This document shows positions 1 to 11,534 of a stretch of 64,000 bases of DNA, piece after piece. Positions within the stretch are counted from its first letter, which is position 1. Every line of letters starts with the position of its first letter. Where the stretch lies: the NCBI RefSeq assembly GCF_033118175.1, contig NC_083701.1:52341001-52405000 (forward strand). The letters are read 5' to 3'. The translations under genes and the position numbers were made by a program. The notes beneath the pieces were generated by a model that was given only the letters and a program-made list of their open reading frames with translations, ran no database searches and was not told where the DNA came from. Origin of the DNA: Dama dama. Taxonomy: Eukaryota > Chordata > Mammalia > Artiodactyla > Cervidae.

Positions 1-1309
1 AACTGTGGCACAGTTGCACTGATTTCACTTGTTAGCAAAGTAATGCTCAAAATCCTTCAAGCTAGACTTCAATAGTATGTGATCCAAGAACTTCCAGATG
101 TACAAGCTGGATTTAGAAAGGGCAGAGGAACCGGAAATCAAATTGCCAATATCCGTTGAATTATAGAAAAAGCTAGAGAATTCTAGAAAAACAGCTACTT
201 CTGCTTCATTGACTATACTAAAGCCTTTGCCTGTGTATATCACAACAAAATTGTGGAAAATTCTTAAGAGATGGTAATACCAGACCATGCTACCTGCCTC
301 CTGCGAAACCTGTATGCAGGTCAAGAAGCAACAGTTAGAACCAGACATAGAATAACAGACTGGTTCCAAACTGGGAAAGGAGTACGTCAAGGCTGTATAT
401 TGTCACTCTGCTTGTTTAACTCATATGCGGAGAACATCATGCGAAATGCTGGGATGGATGAAGCACAAGCTGAAATCAAGATTGCAGGGAGAAATAAATA
501 ACCTCATATATGCATATGACACCATCCTTATGGCAGGAAGCAAGGAGGAATTAAAGAACCTCTTGATGAAGATGAAGGAGGAGAGTGAAAAAGCTGGCTT
601 AAGACTCAACATTCAAAAAACGGAGATCATGGCATACCATCACCTGGCATGCCATCACCTAATGGCAAATAGATGGGGAAACAATGGAAACAGTACAGAA
701 TTTATTTTCTTTGGCTCCAAAATCACTGTGGACAGTGACTGCAACCATGAAATTAAAAGATGCTTGCTCCTTGGAAGAAGAGCAAATACAAACCTAGACA
801 ATGTATTGAAAAGCAGAGACATCACTTTGCCTACAAAGGTCCTTATAGATAAAGCTATGGTTTTTCCAGTAGTCATGTACAGATGTGAGAGCTGGATAAT
901 AAAAAAGGCTGAGTGCAGAAGAACTGATGCCTTCAAACTGTGGTGCTGGAGAAGACTCTTGAGAGTCCCTTGTATTGCAAGGAGATCAAACCAGTCAATC
1001 CTAAAGGAAATCAACCCTGAATATTCATTGGAAGAACTGATGCTGAAACTGAAGCTCCAATACTTGGGCCACCTGATGTGAAGACTCATTGGAAAAGACC
1101 TTGAAATACTGGTCTTTCAGTATTTCCCAGTATTGGGAAATACTGAAGGCAAGAGGAGAAGGGGATGAGATGGTTAGATGGCATCACTGACTCAATGGAA
1201 ATGAGTTTGAACAAATTCTGGGAGATGGTGAAGGACAGGGAAGCCTGGTGTGCTACAGTCCATGGGGTCACAAAGAGTCATACATAACTAAGCAGCTAGA
1301 CAACAACAA
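1..1309 (+). mobile_element. BovB LINE, 3' half, runs off the window start
   Basis: Six-frame reading gives BovB reverse transcriptase from before the thumb to the 3' tail, in broken frames. Motif A reads as FIDYTKAF (catalytic Asp kept), but an in-frame TAG precedes it near 184. The YADD box near 505-525 has become YAYD, so the enzyme is dead. A 218-codon frame at 425-1081 covers the region after YADD, including the WCWRRLLRVP motif typical of this family. The tail ends in CAACAACAAC near 1300-1310 rather than the ACTGA pentamer of younger copies here, which suggests an older subfamily. The 5' limit lies outside the window. Confidence 0.93.
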
Positions 1310-1324
1310 CAGAAACCTCAAGAG

Positions 1325-2585
1325 ATACTTTATTCAAGCATATATACTGATGGCAAATAAGCATATCCACAACATATGCTATCAGTAAAATATAAATTAA
1401 AGCAGCAATGAGACCTGCCAGTATTAGAATACCTACACGTATTATAATATCCAAAATCTGGAACATTGGAAACACCAGTGCTGGTGGGGATGTGAAGCAT
1501 CAAGAACTCTCATTCATTGCTGGTGAAAATACAAAATAATACAGCCACTTTGGGAGTACTTTGACTGTTTCTTCCAAAATTAAACATACTGTTACCATAT
1601 AATCTCACAGTCATGCTCCTTGGTATTAACTGGAAGGAATTGAAAACTTACATTCACACAAAAACCTGCACACAAATGTTTATGTTATCTCTATTCATAA
1701 ATGCCAAAACTTGGAAGTAATCACAATGTCCTTTGGTCAGTAAATAGATAAATAAACCGTGGTACATCTAGGGACAAAGGAATAATATTATGTGCTAATA
1801 CCAAGTGGGCTATGAAGTCATGAAAAGACATGGAGGAACTTCAAATGAATATTTATTAAGTGAAAGAGGCCAATCTGAAAAGACTACATACTGTATGATT
1901 CCAACCACAATCATACTTTGGTAACTGAAAGAGTTTGGTTTCAGGATACCCATCAGAAGCCAAAAATCTACAGATGCTCAAATCCCTTTTTTTGGGTGAG
2001 TGAGAGAGCTAAGGGTTAAGGTACCGTGTCTTCACAGAGAAGTAAAAGGGAAAACACTCAAGGGCACTCTTTGCATCTGGTGAAGATGTGTCCTGAGCTT
2101 TGTTACTGCCAAACTCACTCTTTTTACAAAAATAATTAAAGGCCAGAGAGACCCTTAATAAACAGTGTAGTATTTACATATAAACTCTGTGTATCTTCCC
2201 ATATACTTTAAATATTCTCTAGTTTGCTTTTAATACCTAATATACTGTACATGTAATGTAAATCATTGTAAATATAAACTTTATGTAAATAGTTGTAAAT
2301 GCTCTCTATGGTATTATAATGGTAGATTATATGTCATTATAAATTTGTCTAAATCCATAGAATGTACATCACTGTGAGTGAACAGTAATGTAAACTGTGG
2401 ACTTTGAGCAATTATAATATGTCAGTGTTCATCAAATGTAACAGATGGACTGCTGTGATCAAGGCAATGGATAATGGGGGAAGCTATGTACATGTGGGAC
2501 CAGGGGCTATATGGTAAATCCCTGTCCATTCATCTCAATTTTGCTGTAGATGTACAATTGCTCTAAAAAATAATATCTTTAATAA
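1325..2585 (+). mobile_element. Ancient mammalian L1 (L1M-type) 3' end
   Basis: Conserved L1 ORF2 C-terminal and 3'-UTR landmarks appear in order: the stretch encoding 'hundred-fold diverged' ORF2 C-terminus around 1500-1900 (test-cross region ending near the TATGATTCCA motif at 1896), then an old L1 3' UTR from about 2300, with AATGTAAACTGTGGACTTT at 2389 and a terminal CTCTAAAAAATAA near 2560. Many frameshifts. It is split by a DNA-transposon-like insert at about 1935-2297. The subfamily is not resolvable by eye. Confidence 0.75.
1935..2297. mobile_element. Degraded MARNA/Tigger-like DNA transposon, inside L1
   Basis: The 'ggtttcaggatacc...ccaaaaatctacagatgctcaaatccc' core at 1940-1987 and the 'gtgtagtatttacatataaac...cctaatatactgtacatgtaatgtaaa' block at 2165-2265 match the layout of the element at 13395-13735. 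A stretch at about 1998-2155 interrupts it and I do not recognise it. The flanks are continuous old L1, so this element landed in the L1. The exact family name is uncertain. Confidence 0.5.
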
Positions 2586-3606
2586 AACAGATGTTTTTAC
2601 CAATTATATTCTTCAGTGTTCTGAATCTTCAGTTCACCTCAATCACCAATACACACAGCCATGCCACACAATCACCATGGCTCAACATCGCTATATAGCT
2701 GAAACTATCCTCCCACATTCTATCCTTCAGTCTTACCTAAATTTTTTCAAAGGGCAGATATGTCTGACCTTACTATGTGAGGCTATCTAAGAAAGATATT
2801 TGAAGTATTTTGAAGATGGGTTTGTGTCAACAGAATGATACATTGAAATTCATATTGTAGAATGTTTCTGTTAATTACTTTGGATCAGTTGGCATTTGAG
2901 ATTTTTTAAAACATTAATTTCTCTGATATAAAAATAATACATAGGCAAGTACTGTTGATAATTTTAAAAAGAACTATAAACATTTCCTGTGTTTTATTCA
3001 TATAGCCTTTTCATAAAAATGCACATCTTAGGTAATTTGGTGTTCCAAATTATCCATTTATTACCCTGCATATTTTAACAAATACACATTTTAAGATACA
3101 ACATATCTTTCTTATTTCCCCATAAAGAAGAGATAGTTTATTTGAATGGCTTTCATAGATACTCTTTAAGCTTCACTGGAGGTGTATGATTTCCTTCTTG
3201 CTGAATTCTGAGTCTCCTTTCATTTTGCAATTATTTGAGATCAGAACACGAGTAAAATTGAGTTATTTGAGACCTTTATTCCTCCTCAAAACTGAAGAAA
3301 AATTCTGATCTTAAGAGAGATAGTATATTTTATTTACGGTCTGTGGAATTCATAGTCTCTAGTGTCCCTTCTAGGTCTTTGCTTTCTATAATGCCATGAT
3401 CTTTTGACTCTTATTGCAACTTTCAACCTAACTGATTTCATTTTTGCTTATAGTGCTTGTAGCTAAATTAACATGAAGTTTCTAATTTGAATTGGATGTC
3501 AGACATTTTTCCTTGAGTTACCATCTGTGCCAGGCAAATATAGGAGGCAAAATGTGAGCCTTTGAGGGAGGAATGAACTATTAAGTAACGATACCTCTCT
3601 ATTGTT
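2586..3606. other. AT-rich unique sequence, nothing recognised
   Basis: No frame above 60 codons with coding character, no clear repeat and no RNA gene. It contains short runs of poly-A/T only. Confidence 0.6.
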
Positions 3607-3716
3607 AGAGGTAGAAAATGGCAGCCCACTCCAGTATTCTTGCCTTGAGAATCCTGTGGACAGAGCAGTCCATGGGGTCACACAGAGTTGGACATGACCG
3701 AGCAACTAACACACAA
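3607..3716 (+). mobile_element. Bov-A/Bov-tA SINE 3' fragment
   Basis: The body 'ggcagcccactccagtattcttgcc' (split here by small changes) is followed by 'catggggtcacacagagttggacatgac', the standard right half of ruminant SINEs derived from BovB. The tRNA-like left half is absent. Confidence 0.85.
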
Positions 3717-3929
3717 ACCTCTCTACAGATGGCCTTTCTTAACTTTGTTACATTATAACTAAAAACCTTAATTTAAGTGCTAAAACAAATAAATTAAATG
3801 TATGTATTATTCCAGATGTCTGTTTTTTTCTCTTTTCACCTAAATGTACTTATATAAGATATTGACATCATTTTTATACCATTTAAATTTAAATAGAGTA
3901 AGAAACATTTTTTGAAAATGGAAATATAT

Positions 3930-4345
3930 CACATTCTTCTATCCGTCTCGAAAAGCATATCCTAACTCTCAACACCTGTATATATGAATTTAGTTCAAAA
4001 TAGGGTCTTTTCAGATGATCAGATTAAGAGCAGGTCATTAGGGTGGGTTATATCCAGTTTGACTGGGGTCATTTGGACACAGAGATAGACATGAGCAGAG
4101 GGAAGCTGATGTTAAGATACATTGAGAACACCATGTATAAACCAAAGAATGTCTGAGGCTTCCAGAAACTAGGAGAGAGGCATAGGACTGATCCTCCCTC
4201 ACAGCCCTCACAAGTAACCAACCCTGATGATACCTTGATTTCAGACTTCCAACCTCCAGAAATGTGAAGCAATTCATTTCTATTGTTTAAACCACCCAGT
4301 TTATGGAACTTTATTAAGAAACAGCCCCAGGGTGCTAATATGTGG
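3930..4345 (+). mobile_element. MLT1-type MaLR LTR
   Basis: Landmarks of the mammalian MaLR LTR appear in order: 'atcctaactctcaacacctg', 'tagggtctttt', 'aggtcattagggtggg', 'ggacacagagatagacatg', 'gaggcttccagaaactagga', 'ttgatttcagacttcc' and 'ccacccagtttatgg'. It ends near 'gctaatatgtgg'. Strongly diverged solo LTR with no internal region attached. Confidence 0.85.
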
Positions 4346-5352
4346 ATATGGATTAATGCTAAATATATTTCCTATTAATGGAATTTAGACATAGCTAGAC
4401 AGAAGAAATTATATTTAAACTTTCCCTAATATTTTACTTCTTCAAGGTAGATATTTTTAGGTTCTATTTGCCAGTCTAGAAACTGAGGTTTCAAAAAATA
4501 TAAATTTTTTAAAAATAACTTACCTAGTATTAAGGGGCAAAGATAATGGTGTCTTCATGTGGTATAATTTCAAACACTTTCTTCTCAGCCACCGAATCAT
4601 TCCTGACTCTTTCCAATTCTATGAAAGCCATCATTTGACCAGTTACTGTGTAAAAAAGGCATTTGAAAATATGTTTGGTACAAATTCTAAAACAATCTGT
4701 AAAAGAGCTTTTTAAATCCTAAAATTGAGTAGATCTATTTCCTGATTTTTCCCACCCCACACCAAATGGCAGTTTTCTTTGTGTTCAGACAATTCTTTCA
4801 ACACAGTTATTGATTTACAAGTACTTTAGAAACATTCCCTAATTGATCTTTCCTAATTAATGCAGGATATAGCTATGGAATAACTTGATATACATGGTAT
4901 ATAAGCATGAGCTCAACTGTCTCTCAAAAAGTTATATTCTTTCCTGTTGGGTCTTTAGACCAGCCTAGGGGATTCATCTTTTTTTGTTCAATCTGTTATT
5001 TATATGTGCTTTAAATTTGATGTTTCAAATTTAAACTGTTTAGTATTAGCAGGCATTTTAGTAATTACTATACACTTTTTAAATGGAACACATATATTGC
5101 ATGTATTGATTATATTATTTGTAAATATATTGTGTTTCACGGTGCTATTATCTTCTAAAACATGATTTGGAAAAAAAGAAATCTTATCCTAAAAAGTCAG
5201 AAATTCTTGTTGGGCTAAGGGTATTCTATAACTCTTCAGTATATACTTCAGTGTACACTGCCCCGTTGAGCCAAGATCATCTAAATTTAATAGCAAGCAA
5301 AAGTTGCTTTTTAATATAAAATGATTCATTTTCCAATGATTCAAGGCATGTT
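4346..5352. other. AT-rich unique sequence, nothing recognised
   Basis: No recognisable repeat or coding segment. Short frames are unconvincing. Confidence 0.6.
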
Positions 5353-5785
5353 TGGGTTTCCCTGGTAGCTCAGCTGGTAAAGAATCTGCTTGCAATGCAG
5401 GAGACCCTGGTTCAATTTGTGGGTTGGGAAGGTCCCCTGGAGAATGGATAGGCTACCCACTCCAGTATTCTTGGGCTTCCCTGCGGTTCAGACTGTTGAC
5501 CTGGGTTCAGTCCCTGGGTTGGGAAAATCCCCTGGAGGAGGGCATGGCAATCCACTCCAGTATTCTTTAAGGGAAGCTGATGGCTCAGAGGTAAAGAATC
5601 CGCTGGCCATGCAGGAGACGCAAGAGATGCTGGTTGGATCCCTGGGTTTGGAAGATCCCTTGGAGAAGAAAGTGGCAACCCACTCCAGTATTCTTGCTCA
5701 GAAAATCCCATGGACAGAAGAGCCTGTTGGGCTACAGTCCATAGGGTCGCAAAGAGTCAGACACAACTGAGAGACTAAACACAGG
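5353..5785 (+). mobile_element. Compound Bov-tA SINE with three tandem modules
   Basis: Module 1 (about 5356-5471) has a tRNA-Glu-like head ('gctcagctggtaaagaatctgc') and ends in 'ccactccagtattctt'. Module 2 (about 5473-5567) repeats a shortened head plus the same end. Module 3 (about 5568-5783) has a further head and then the full BovA right half ending 'gtcgcaaagagtcagacacaactgag'. The multi-head layout recurs at 34163-34478 and 58350-58664, so it looks like a subfamily structure. A 126-codon frame across it is chance. Confidence 0.85.
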
Positions 5786-7086
5786 AATTTGTGTTTGCCA
5801 TAGCATTCCAGGAGCTACTTGCCAATTAATTAAGTGGATTTTATGGTACACTATGTAAATTAACTTTTAAAATGGTCTTATAATTATTTAAGCTATTTGT
5901 TCTGTTTGATCTGAGGAATCTTGCATACCAAAACTGCTTTGGAAATGTTAAATTGTTTTCCTAATGTACTGAAGAGTACTATTTAAAACTCAGAAACATT
6001 TAGAGTGCTGTAAATTGCACAATTAACTAAGAGCAATGACATGAAAAACATATTAAATGTATTATGATAATATTTATGTGAGGTAAAGTTAAATGGATTT
6101 CTTATAATGGAATTTAGACCAAAAGCTAAAGAAAAGAGAATGTTTTCTTGAGGAGTGTGATATTAATGTAGATAGAAAATATTTACTTTGGTACATATTT
6201 GAGTAAAGAGGAAACCAAAAAAGTATTTAGGGAAATTCTTCTTCTTAGAACAATTAAATATAGAATATTAAAGGAATTTGTACTCTATATAATGTTCTTT
6301 TTCAAATATTAAGTAATTTCACATGTCTATAAAATTAATTTAACAATATTTGTATAGGTACAATAGGAAATATTAGAATTCAGTTAAAATTAGTAAGATT
6401 AAAACATTAGTAAAATCAACAATAGGAAAGTCCATTATTATTTAATTGATCAGTTATCTAGTTTCAAGTTTGTATGTTTATTTTTTTCTACTCAGTATAA
6501 TCATCTTGTTAAATCGACTTGTAGAGTATTTGGAACATATGATGCGTTTTAAATTAATATGTCCTCTGGTGCTCAGGGACCATGTTTGTCCTTTTCAGAG
6601 ACAACACTCAGAGAACATTTTTCTGAATTCTCTATTTCACTAATTTAAAAGTTGGATTTAATGATTTTCTTTTTACATCTTAGCACTTCTATCACATATC
6701 AGTTGTGAATCACATTCTCTCCTACATATCTAAACCGTCACTCACCACTCTATCAACATTTTTCGTTAGTACTCCCCATTCCCATTCAGGAGCTAGCCCT
6801 ATCAGACCCCTCAAATATCAGACAGTCTATACAGGTATTCTGTTATTGTTTCCTCAGTTTACTTTCAACAGTATTTAAATATTATTTTCTATGCTTTCCT
6901 CAAAACACTGAGCATAAACCCAATGATATTTAAAGAAATCTTGTTTTCAAAGCCTGTCCTACCCTCAAGATAATACTTACCCCTCTAAAATATGCGATGA
7001 TAATGAGGAATGGGCTATTTCCACAAAATCCTGGGGAATATGTCACTGGGTTTCAGTTTCTTTGAACACTGGTATATTATACAAAG
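5786..7086. other. AT-rich unique sequence, nothing recognised
   Basis: No clear repeat. The region at 6660-6990 is a little less AT-rich but holds no frame of note. Confidence 0.55.
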
Positions 7087-7525
7087 GGGCTTCCCAGGTC
7101 ACTCAGTGGTAAAGAATCCACCTGTCAATATAGGCTTCCCAGGTGGCACTAGTGGTGAAGTACCCACCTGCCAATGCAAGAGACCTTAGAGATGTGGGTT
7201 CAATCCCTGGTGGTAAGATCCCATGGAGAAGGTCATGGCAATCCACTCTAGTGTTCTTGCCTGGAGAATCCCCGTGGACAGAGGCGTCTGCGGGGCTACA
7301 GTCCATAGGGTAGCACAGAGTTGGACATGACTGAAGTGACTTAGCATGCACACCAACATAGGAGGTGCAGGAGATGTGGGCTTATCCCTGGGTCAGAAAG
7401 ATCCCCTGGAGAAGGAAATGGCCACCTACTCCATTATTCTTGCCTGGATAATCCCATGGGCAAGGAGTCTGGTGGGCTACAGTCCATACTCTCGCAGAGT
7501 CAGACGTGACTGAGTACACAGGCAT
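7087..7525 (+). mobile_element. Bov-tA SINE, split by a second SINE
   Basis: The tRNA-like head starts at 7090 ('cttcccaggtcactcagtgg') and reaches 'cacctgtcaatatagg' at about 7134. The body resumes at about 7354 ('caacataggaggtgcaggag') and runs to 'gtcagacgtgactgag' near 7515. The gap is exactly one other Bov-tA. Confidence 0.85.
7134..7353 (+). mobile_element. Bov-tA SINE nested in an older Bov-tA
   Basis: A complete tRNA-like head plus BovA tail ends in 'ttggacatgactgaagtgactt'. It is flanked by a 9-bp TSD with one mismatch: caatatagg at 7126-7134 and caacatagg at 7354-7362. Confidence 0.8.
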
Positions 7526-7559
7526 AGTGCACAGAGATCAGGAGAAAAACTGTCTCAGT

Positions 7560-8079
7560 GTATATTTTATTTATTATCAATTATGAACAAAAGGCTATTC
7601 AACAAGAACAAGACAGTCACAGTGTACCTTTTAACCATCCACCATGGTCTTGAGAGGTTTAATATAGAAACCCAGACCACATAAAAGTTGAACTTTGACT
7701 TCTGCAGCAATCTGCCCAAGAATCTAAACCTCCACCTCTGCAGCAGTCAGCTCAAAATGGCCAGTTGTGGGTCAATAACTGCCAGCTTCACTACCTCCAA
7801 TTTAGGACTAATAAGAGAAAGCAAAATATGCACCTTTAACCAGTAGCATAGGATGTCCTACTTCTAGTTAGTCCACTTCCAGTTTTGCCATGCCAGCAAT
7901 CTGCAATTATGGTATATCTGAGGACTTCCCTTTTTCCACCGTGAGGCTCTTACATTTTCCTGCTTGCTTTTGAGTCTCTGCCATTTGCAAGTGATGCTGA
8001 CTCCCTTTCTGTTGCAAGCTCTGAATAAATATCTTTTGCTTATTCTCCTTTGAGTGTTCTTTGTTTATTTCCACAGTTT
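7560..8079 (+). mobile_element. Possible retroviral LTR (R/U5-like right end)
   Basis: The right part holds an AATAAA-type poly(A) signal ('ctgaataaatatcttttgc', about 8022) and a T-rich U5-like tail ending in 'tttatttccaca' near 8079. A 'ggaggtttcaacaagg' stretch follows, where a primer-binding region would lie, with a splice-donor-like 'ggtaagtcag' at about 8154. The 5' edge is not clear. Retroviral pro-pol remnants lie downstream on the same strand, but the two may not belong together. Confidence 0.4.
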
Positions 8080-8945
8080 TCCTGGAGGTTTCAACAAGGT
8101 GTGGTCAACACTGCTTGTCACCATGGACCTCAGCCTTCAATCAAGTGCCTTGTGGTAAGTCAGTCCCAGATCTGAACTCTGCTCTCTTTGCATTGAGTTC
8201 TTTGGCTATTTATTTTCAGTTTGGCAGGAAATTCCTCTTAATTACTTTTTACTATATTTTATTACTATTTTGTGCTGTGATGTTTAAGTGTTGTTTCTCT
8301 TAAAAGGAGAATCACAGGGTAGAACACAGGCATAGCACTGTTAAACCTATTGTTGGAGTCAGCCTCCTAGAACAGTGAGTTTGCAGTTCTCACTGGACCT
8401 ATCTATTTAGACAGGACATCAAGAAAACCAGATGAGATTTTCCTTCTCTGTTGATTATTTTTTCTGTGCTGAGAACTTGGCAGTGATCCAGAGAAAGATC
8501 AAAGTTTTCCACCTGTTTGAGGAGCACAACTTTGGGGCCTACATTTAGAGATGACCACCTTCAAGTTGGACATGAAGTCCACAGGCATTACATTTCTGCC
8601 CACTGTAGCCAGTTTCCTGGAGTTACCTTAGTTGAAATCCTCTCTTCCAGGAAAAATGCCTGCTTCTCATGTGTGCTGTCATTACAGTCCTAATCATGTG
8701 CCTATCTTTCTAAAATAGCATGATTTCAGCAATTAAGATTTGGATATTCAATAGTAACTAGGGAGAACATTTGAATCAAACAAAGTTGTTTTGCATCCTT
8801 AGGTTGCCTCCCTGTGTCAAGCTCTCCCTCTACCCCCTTATGTTTCTAATCTCTCTTCTGTTATAACTCTGTTGGTCCTCTGTGCCCCACCCCCCTTTTT
8901 TTCATGTGCAGACTTCCTATGCTTTTCCAACAATTATCTTAACAC
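8080..8945 (+). other. Possible retroviral leader, otherwise unassigned
   Basis: It follows the LTR-like segment. The only frame is 80 codons at 8061-8303 and I see no gag motif. It could be decayed leader or gag sequence, or unrelated DNA. Confidence 0.3.
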
Positions 8946-9000
8946 TGTAGATAGATAGGTAGGAAGGTAGGTAGGTAGGTAGATAAATAGATAGATTTAT
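8946..9000 (+). repeat. (TAGA/TAGG)n tetranucleotide microsatellite
   Basis: Interrupted GATA/GGTA units run from 'gtagatagataggtaggaag' to 'agataaatagatag'. Confidence 0.9.
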
Positions 9001-9402
9001 TATAGGAATTGGTTCAGAAAACTCATTGGTGTAATTCATTTCAAGTCTGAGGGCCTGAGAACCAGAGGGGCCAAAGGTGTAAATCTTAATCTGAGACGGA
9101 GGTCTAGTGGTATTTCAGTTCAAGTCCAAAGATCAGAGAACTACAAGCACTGATTTCAGAGTACAGGGTAAACTGGACATCCAGACTGAGGCAGAGTAAA
9201 TTTGCCTTCCTTTATGTTTTTGTTCCATGTGGGCTTTTATACTGGATGATGCCCACTCACACTGGTGAAGGGGATCATCTAATCTACTGACTCAACTGCT
9301 AATCTCTTTTTCAAATACCCTTATAGACACCACCAGAAATAATGTTTTATCAGCTATCTCGAGATTATTCAGCCCAGTCAAGTTGACACATAAAATTAAC
9401 TA
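9001..9402 (-). mobile_element. Ancient L1M-type 3' end
   Basis: Minus-strand landmarks of an old mammalian L1 3' region include 'ggaattggttcag', 'ctgagaaccag', 'ggatgatgcccactcacac', 'gctaatctct', 'caccagaaataatgtt' and 'agtcaagttgacacataaa'. Family assignment is from memory. Confidence 0.55.
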
Positions 9403-9868
9403 TCAGTTCAGTTCAGTTCAGTCCCTCAGTCATGTCCAACTCTTTGCGACCGCATGAACCACAGCACGCCAAGCCTCCCTGTCCATCACCAACTCCCGGA
9501 GTTTACCCAAACTCATATCCATTGAGTCGGTGATGCCATCCAACCATCTCATCCTCTGTCGTCCCCTTCTCCTCCTGCCCTCAATCTTTCCCAGCATCAG
9601 GGTCTTTTCAAATGAGTCAGCTCTTTGCATCAGATGGCCAAAGTATTGGAGTTTCAGCTTCAGCATCAGTCTTTCCAATGAACACCCAGGACTGATCTCC
9701 TTTAGGATGGACCGGTTGGATCTCCTTGCAGTCCAGGGGACTCTCAAGAGTCTTCTCCAACACCACAGTTCAAAAGCATCAATTCTTCGGTGTTCGGCTT
9801 CCTTTATAGTTCAGTTCTCACATCCATACATGACCACCGGAAAAACCATAGCCTTGACTAGATGGATC
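9403..9868 (-). mobile_element. BovB LINE 3' end, 5' truncated
   Basis: The left edge is the inverted pentamer tail (agttc)n at about 9404-9420. The minus strand encodes the C-terminal BovB RT region (105 codons, 9430-9747), including the LRELVMDREAWRA segment. The copy stops near 'gccttgactagatgg' at about 9865. No TSD could be assigned. Confidence 0.92.
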
Positions 9869-9912
9869 TATATCAAGTTGTACACATATTTGTCAGAACC
9901 TCAGTTGCTAAA

Positions 9913-10193
9913 CAGAGAAGGCAATGGCACCTCACTGCAGTACTTCTGCCTGGAAAATCCCATGGACGAAGGAGCCTTGAAGGCTACACTCCATGGGGTC
10001 ACTAAGAGTCTGACACGACTGGGCAACTTCACTTTCACTTTTCATTTTCATGCACTGGAGAAGGAAATGGCAACCCACTCCAGTGTGCTTGCCTGGAGAA
10101 TCCCAGGGACAGAGGAACCTGGTGGGCTGCCGTCTATGGGGTCGCACAGAGTCAGACATGACTGAAGCGACTTAGCAGCAGCAGCAGCAGCAG
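9913..10193 (+). mobile_element. BOV-A2 dimeric SINE with exact TSD
   Basis: Two BovA monomers, each beginning with a 'gagaaggcaatggc / gagaaggaaatggc' start, are joined by 'acttcactttcacttttc'. It ends in an (AGC)n tail. The flanking 11-bp direct repeat cagttgctaaa at 9902-9912 and 10194-10204 is perfect. Low divergence suggests a young insertion. Confidence 0.95.
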
Positions 10194-10314
10194 CAGTTGC
10201 TAAATCCTAAAAAGGCAGAAGTTGATTGGATTGCCTTGAAAAGGAACTTATAGGATCCCTTTTTTACAATAAACCTGATGTTGGGGCAGTGGGGGAGAGA
10301 GAAAAAATAGAGCA

Positions 10315-10443
10315 GAGTTCCCTGGTGGCCTAGTGGTTCGGACTTGGTGCATTCACTGCCACAGTCTGGGTTCAATCCCTGATTGGGGAGCTGAGATCCT
10401 GCAAGCTGTGTAGCATCCACACCACCCACTCCCCCCAAAAAAG
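10315..10443 (+). mobile_element. CHR-type (tRNA-derived) cetartiodactyl SINE
   Basis: 'gttccctggtggcctagtgg' with B-box-like 'gggttcaatccctg' and 'gatcctgcaagctgtg' is the CHR-2 type SINE shared by ruminants, hippos and whales. It is flanked by tagagca at 10308-10314 and 10444-10450. Confidence 0.8.
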
Positions 10444-10450
10444 TAGAGCA

Positions 10451-11009
10451 AATTATCCTAAAACCGATACCCAAAACATTTCTAACAAAATTGATTGTAT
10501 CATAATAAAACCACACAGACAAAAAATCAAACTATGGGAAATTTTAAGGATAGATTAAAATTCTTCTGACAACATTTGGAGTTTTAAAGAGATACTGATA
10601 TAACAGATTAGCCCTTTCACCTAATTTTGTCAATGGAGTTAAAAAATTAAAGACCTAGTTGGAAAACAAAAATCAAAATGGAAAATAGCTCATTTACCTA
10701 AAGTAAAACACCTAGAATATAGAACACTTCAAAAGAGTATTAGAATAAAAACTTAAGAACTTAAACTTGTGGCCCTGCAGATCAAACCATTAGGTGGCCC
10801 ACTTCCTAATCAACTGTATATTATTAGGGACCTTGGCGGTATTATCAATAGAAGGGGTAGTGGAAAAAAAAAAATTGTCCCATCTTCAATTAAAAGACAA
10901 GGCACAAAGAAAAATCCTTCAGATCAATGGGGTATGCTAGGGAAGGAAAAAGTGCCCAATATTCTGCCTTACCCTTAAATACTCAAGGTGAATTAATTAT
11001 AAATATAGA
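10451..11009. other. Unassigned, AT-rich
   Basis: It holds one 69-codon + frame (10769-10978) of unclear character. It lies within the scattered retrovirus, so it could be gag remnant, but no diagnostic motif is visible. Confidence 0.4.
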
Positions 11010-11104
11010 GGATGTTGGTGATGGGCTTGGAAGCCTGGCGTGCTGCAGTCCAGGGGTCACAAAGAGTTGGACATGACTGAGCAGCTGAACTGAACTGATG
11101 CACT
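11010..11104 (+). mobile_element. BovB 3' tip
   Basis: 'ttggtgatgggcttggaagc' through 'cacaaagagttggacatgac' and a short GAACT tail form the last 95 bp or so of BovB. Confidence 0.85.
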
Positions 11105-11107
11105 GAA

Positions 11108-11527
11108 CTGTGCCCGCAGTCCATATGTTGAAGCCCTAACTCCCAATGTAACTCTATTTGTAAATAGGTTTCAAATTTGAATTACTATAAGGAGGCAATA
11201 AAGATTAGGTAGTTATAAGAATGTGATTCAATCTGACAGGATTAGTGTCCTTATAAGAGGAAACGTCAGAGAGTTCTCCCTTTCTGTTCCCCATACTACT
11301 TCCAGCTCCTTATCACACACCATCCCATACACACAACAAGGAAAAGCCATATCAACACACAGCATGGGAGAAAGTGGTCACCTGCAAACCAGGAAGACAG
11401 CTCTCACCAGAAACTGAATTCACTGGTACCTTGATCATGGACTTCCTAGCTTCCAGAATTGTGAGAAATTTATTTTTTAAGTCAGTCTATGCTGTCTTAT
11501 TATAGCTGCTCAAGCTCACTAATACAG
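11108..11527 (+). mobile_element. MaLR-type LTR (MLT/MST group)
   Basis: The run includes 'tccatatgttgaagccctaa', 'ggattagtgtccttataaga', 'gcaaaccaggaagaca', 'caccagaaactgaattc' and 'cttgatcatggacttcc', with the end 'gctcactaatacag'. It matches the MaLR LTR layout. Retroviral protease sequence starts straight after it. Confidence 0.8.
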
Positions 11528-11534
11528 AGGGTCA

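Noticed and set aside
5390..5770. 126-codon frame across SINE modules
   Set aside because: The sequence is a compound Bov-tA SINE and the frame is accidental.
9379..9888. tcaagttg-acacata words on both sides of the BovB as a TSD
   Set aside because: The left copy is part of old L1 text and lies 11 bp from the BovB edge. The geometry does not fit.
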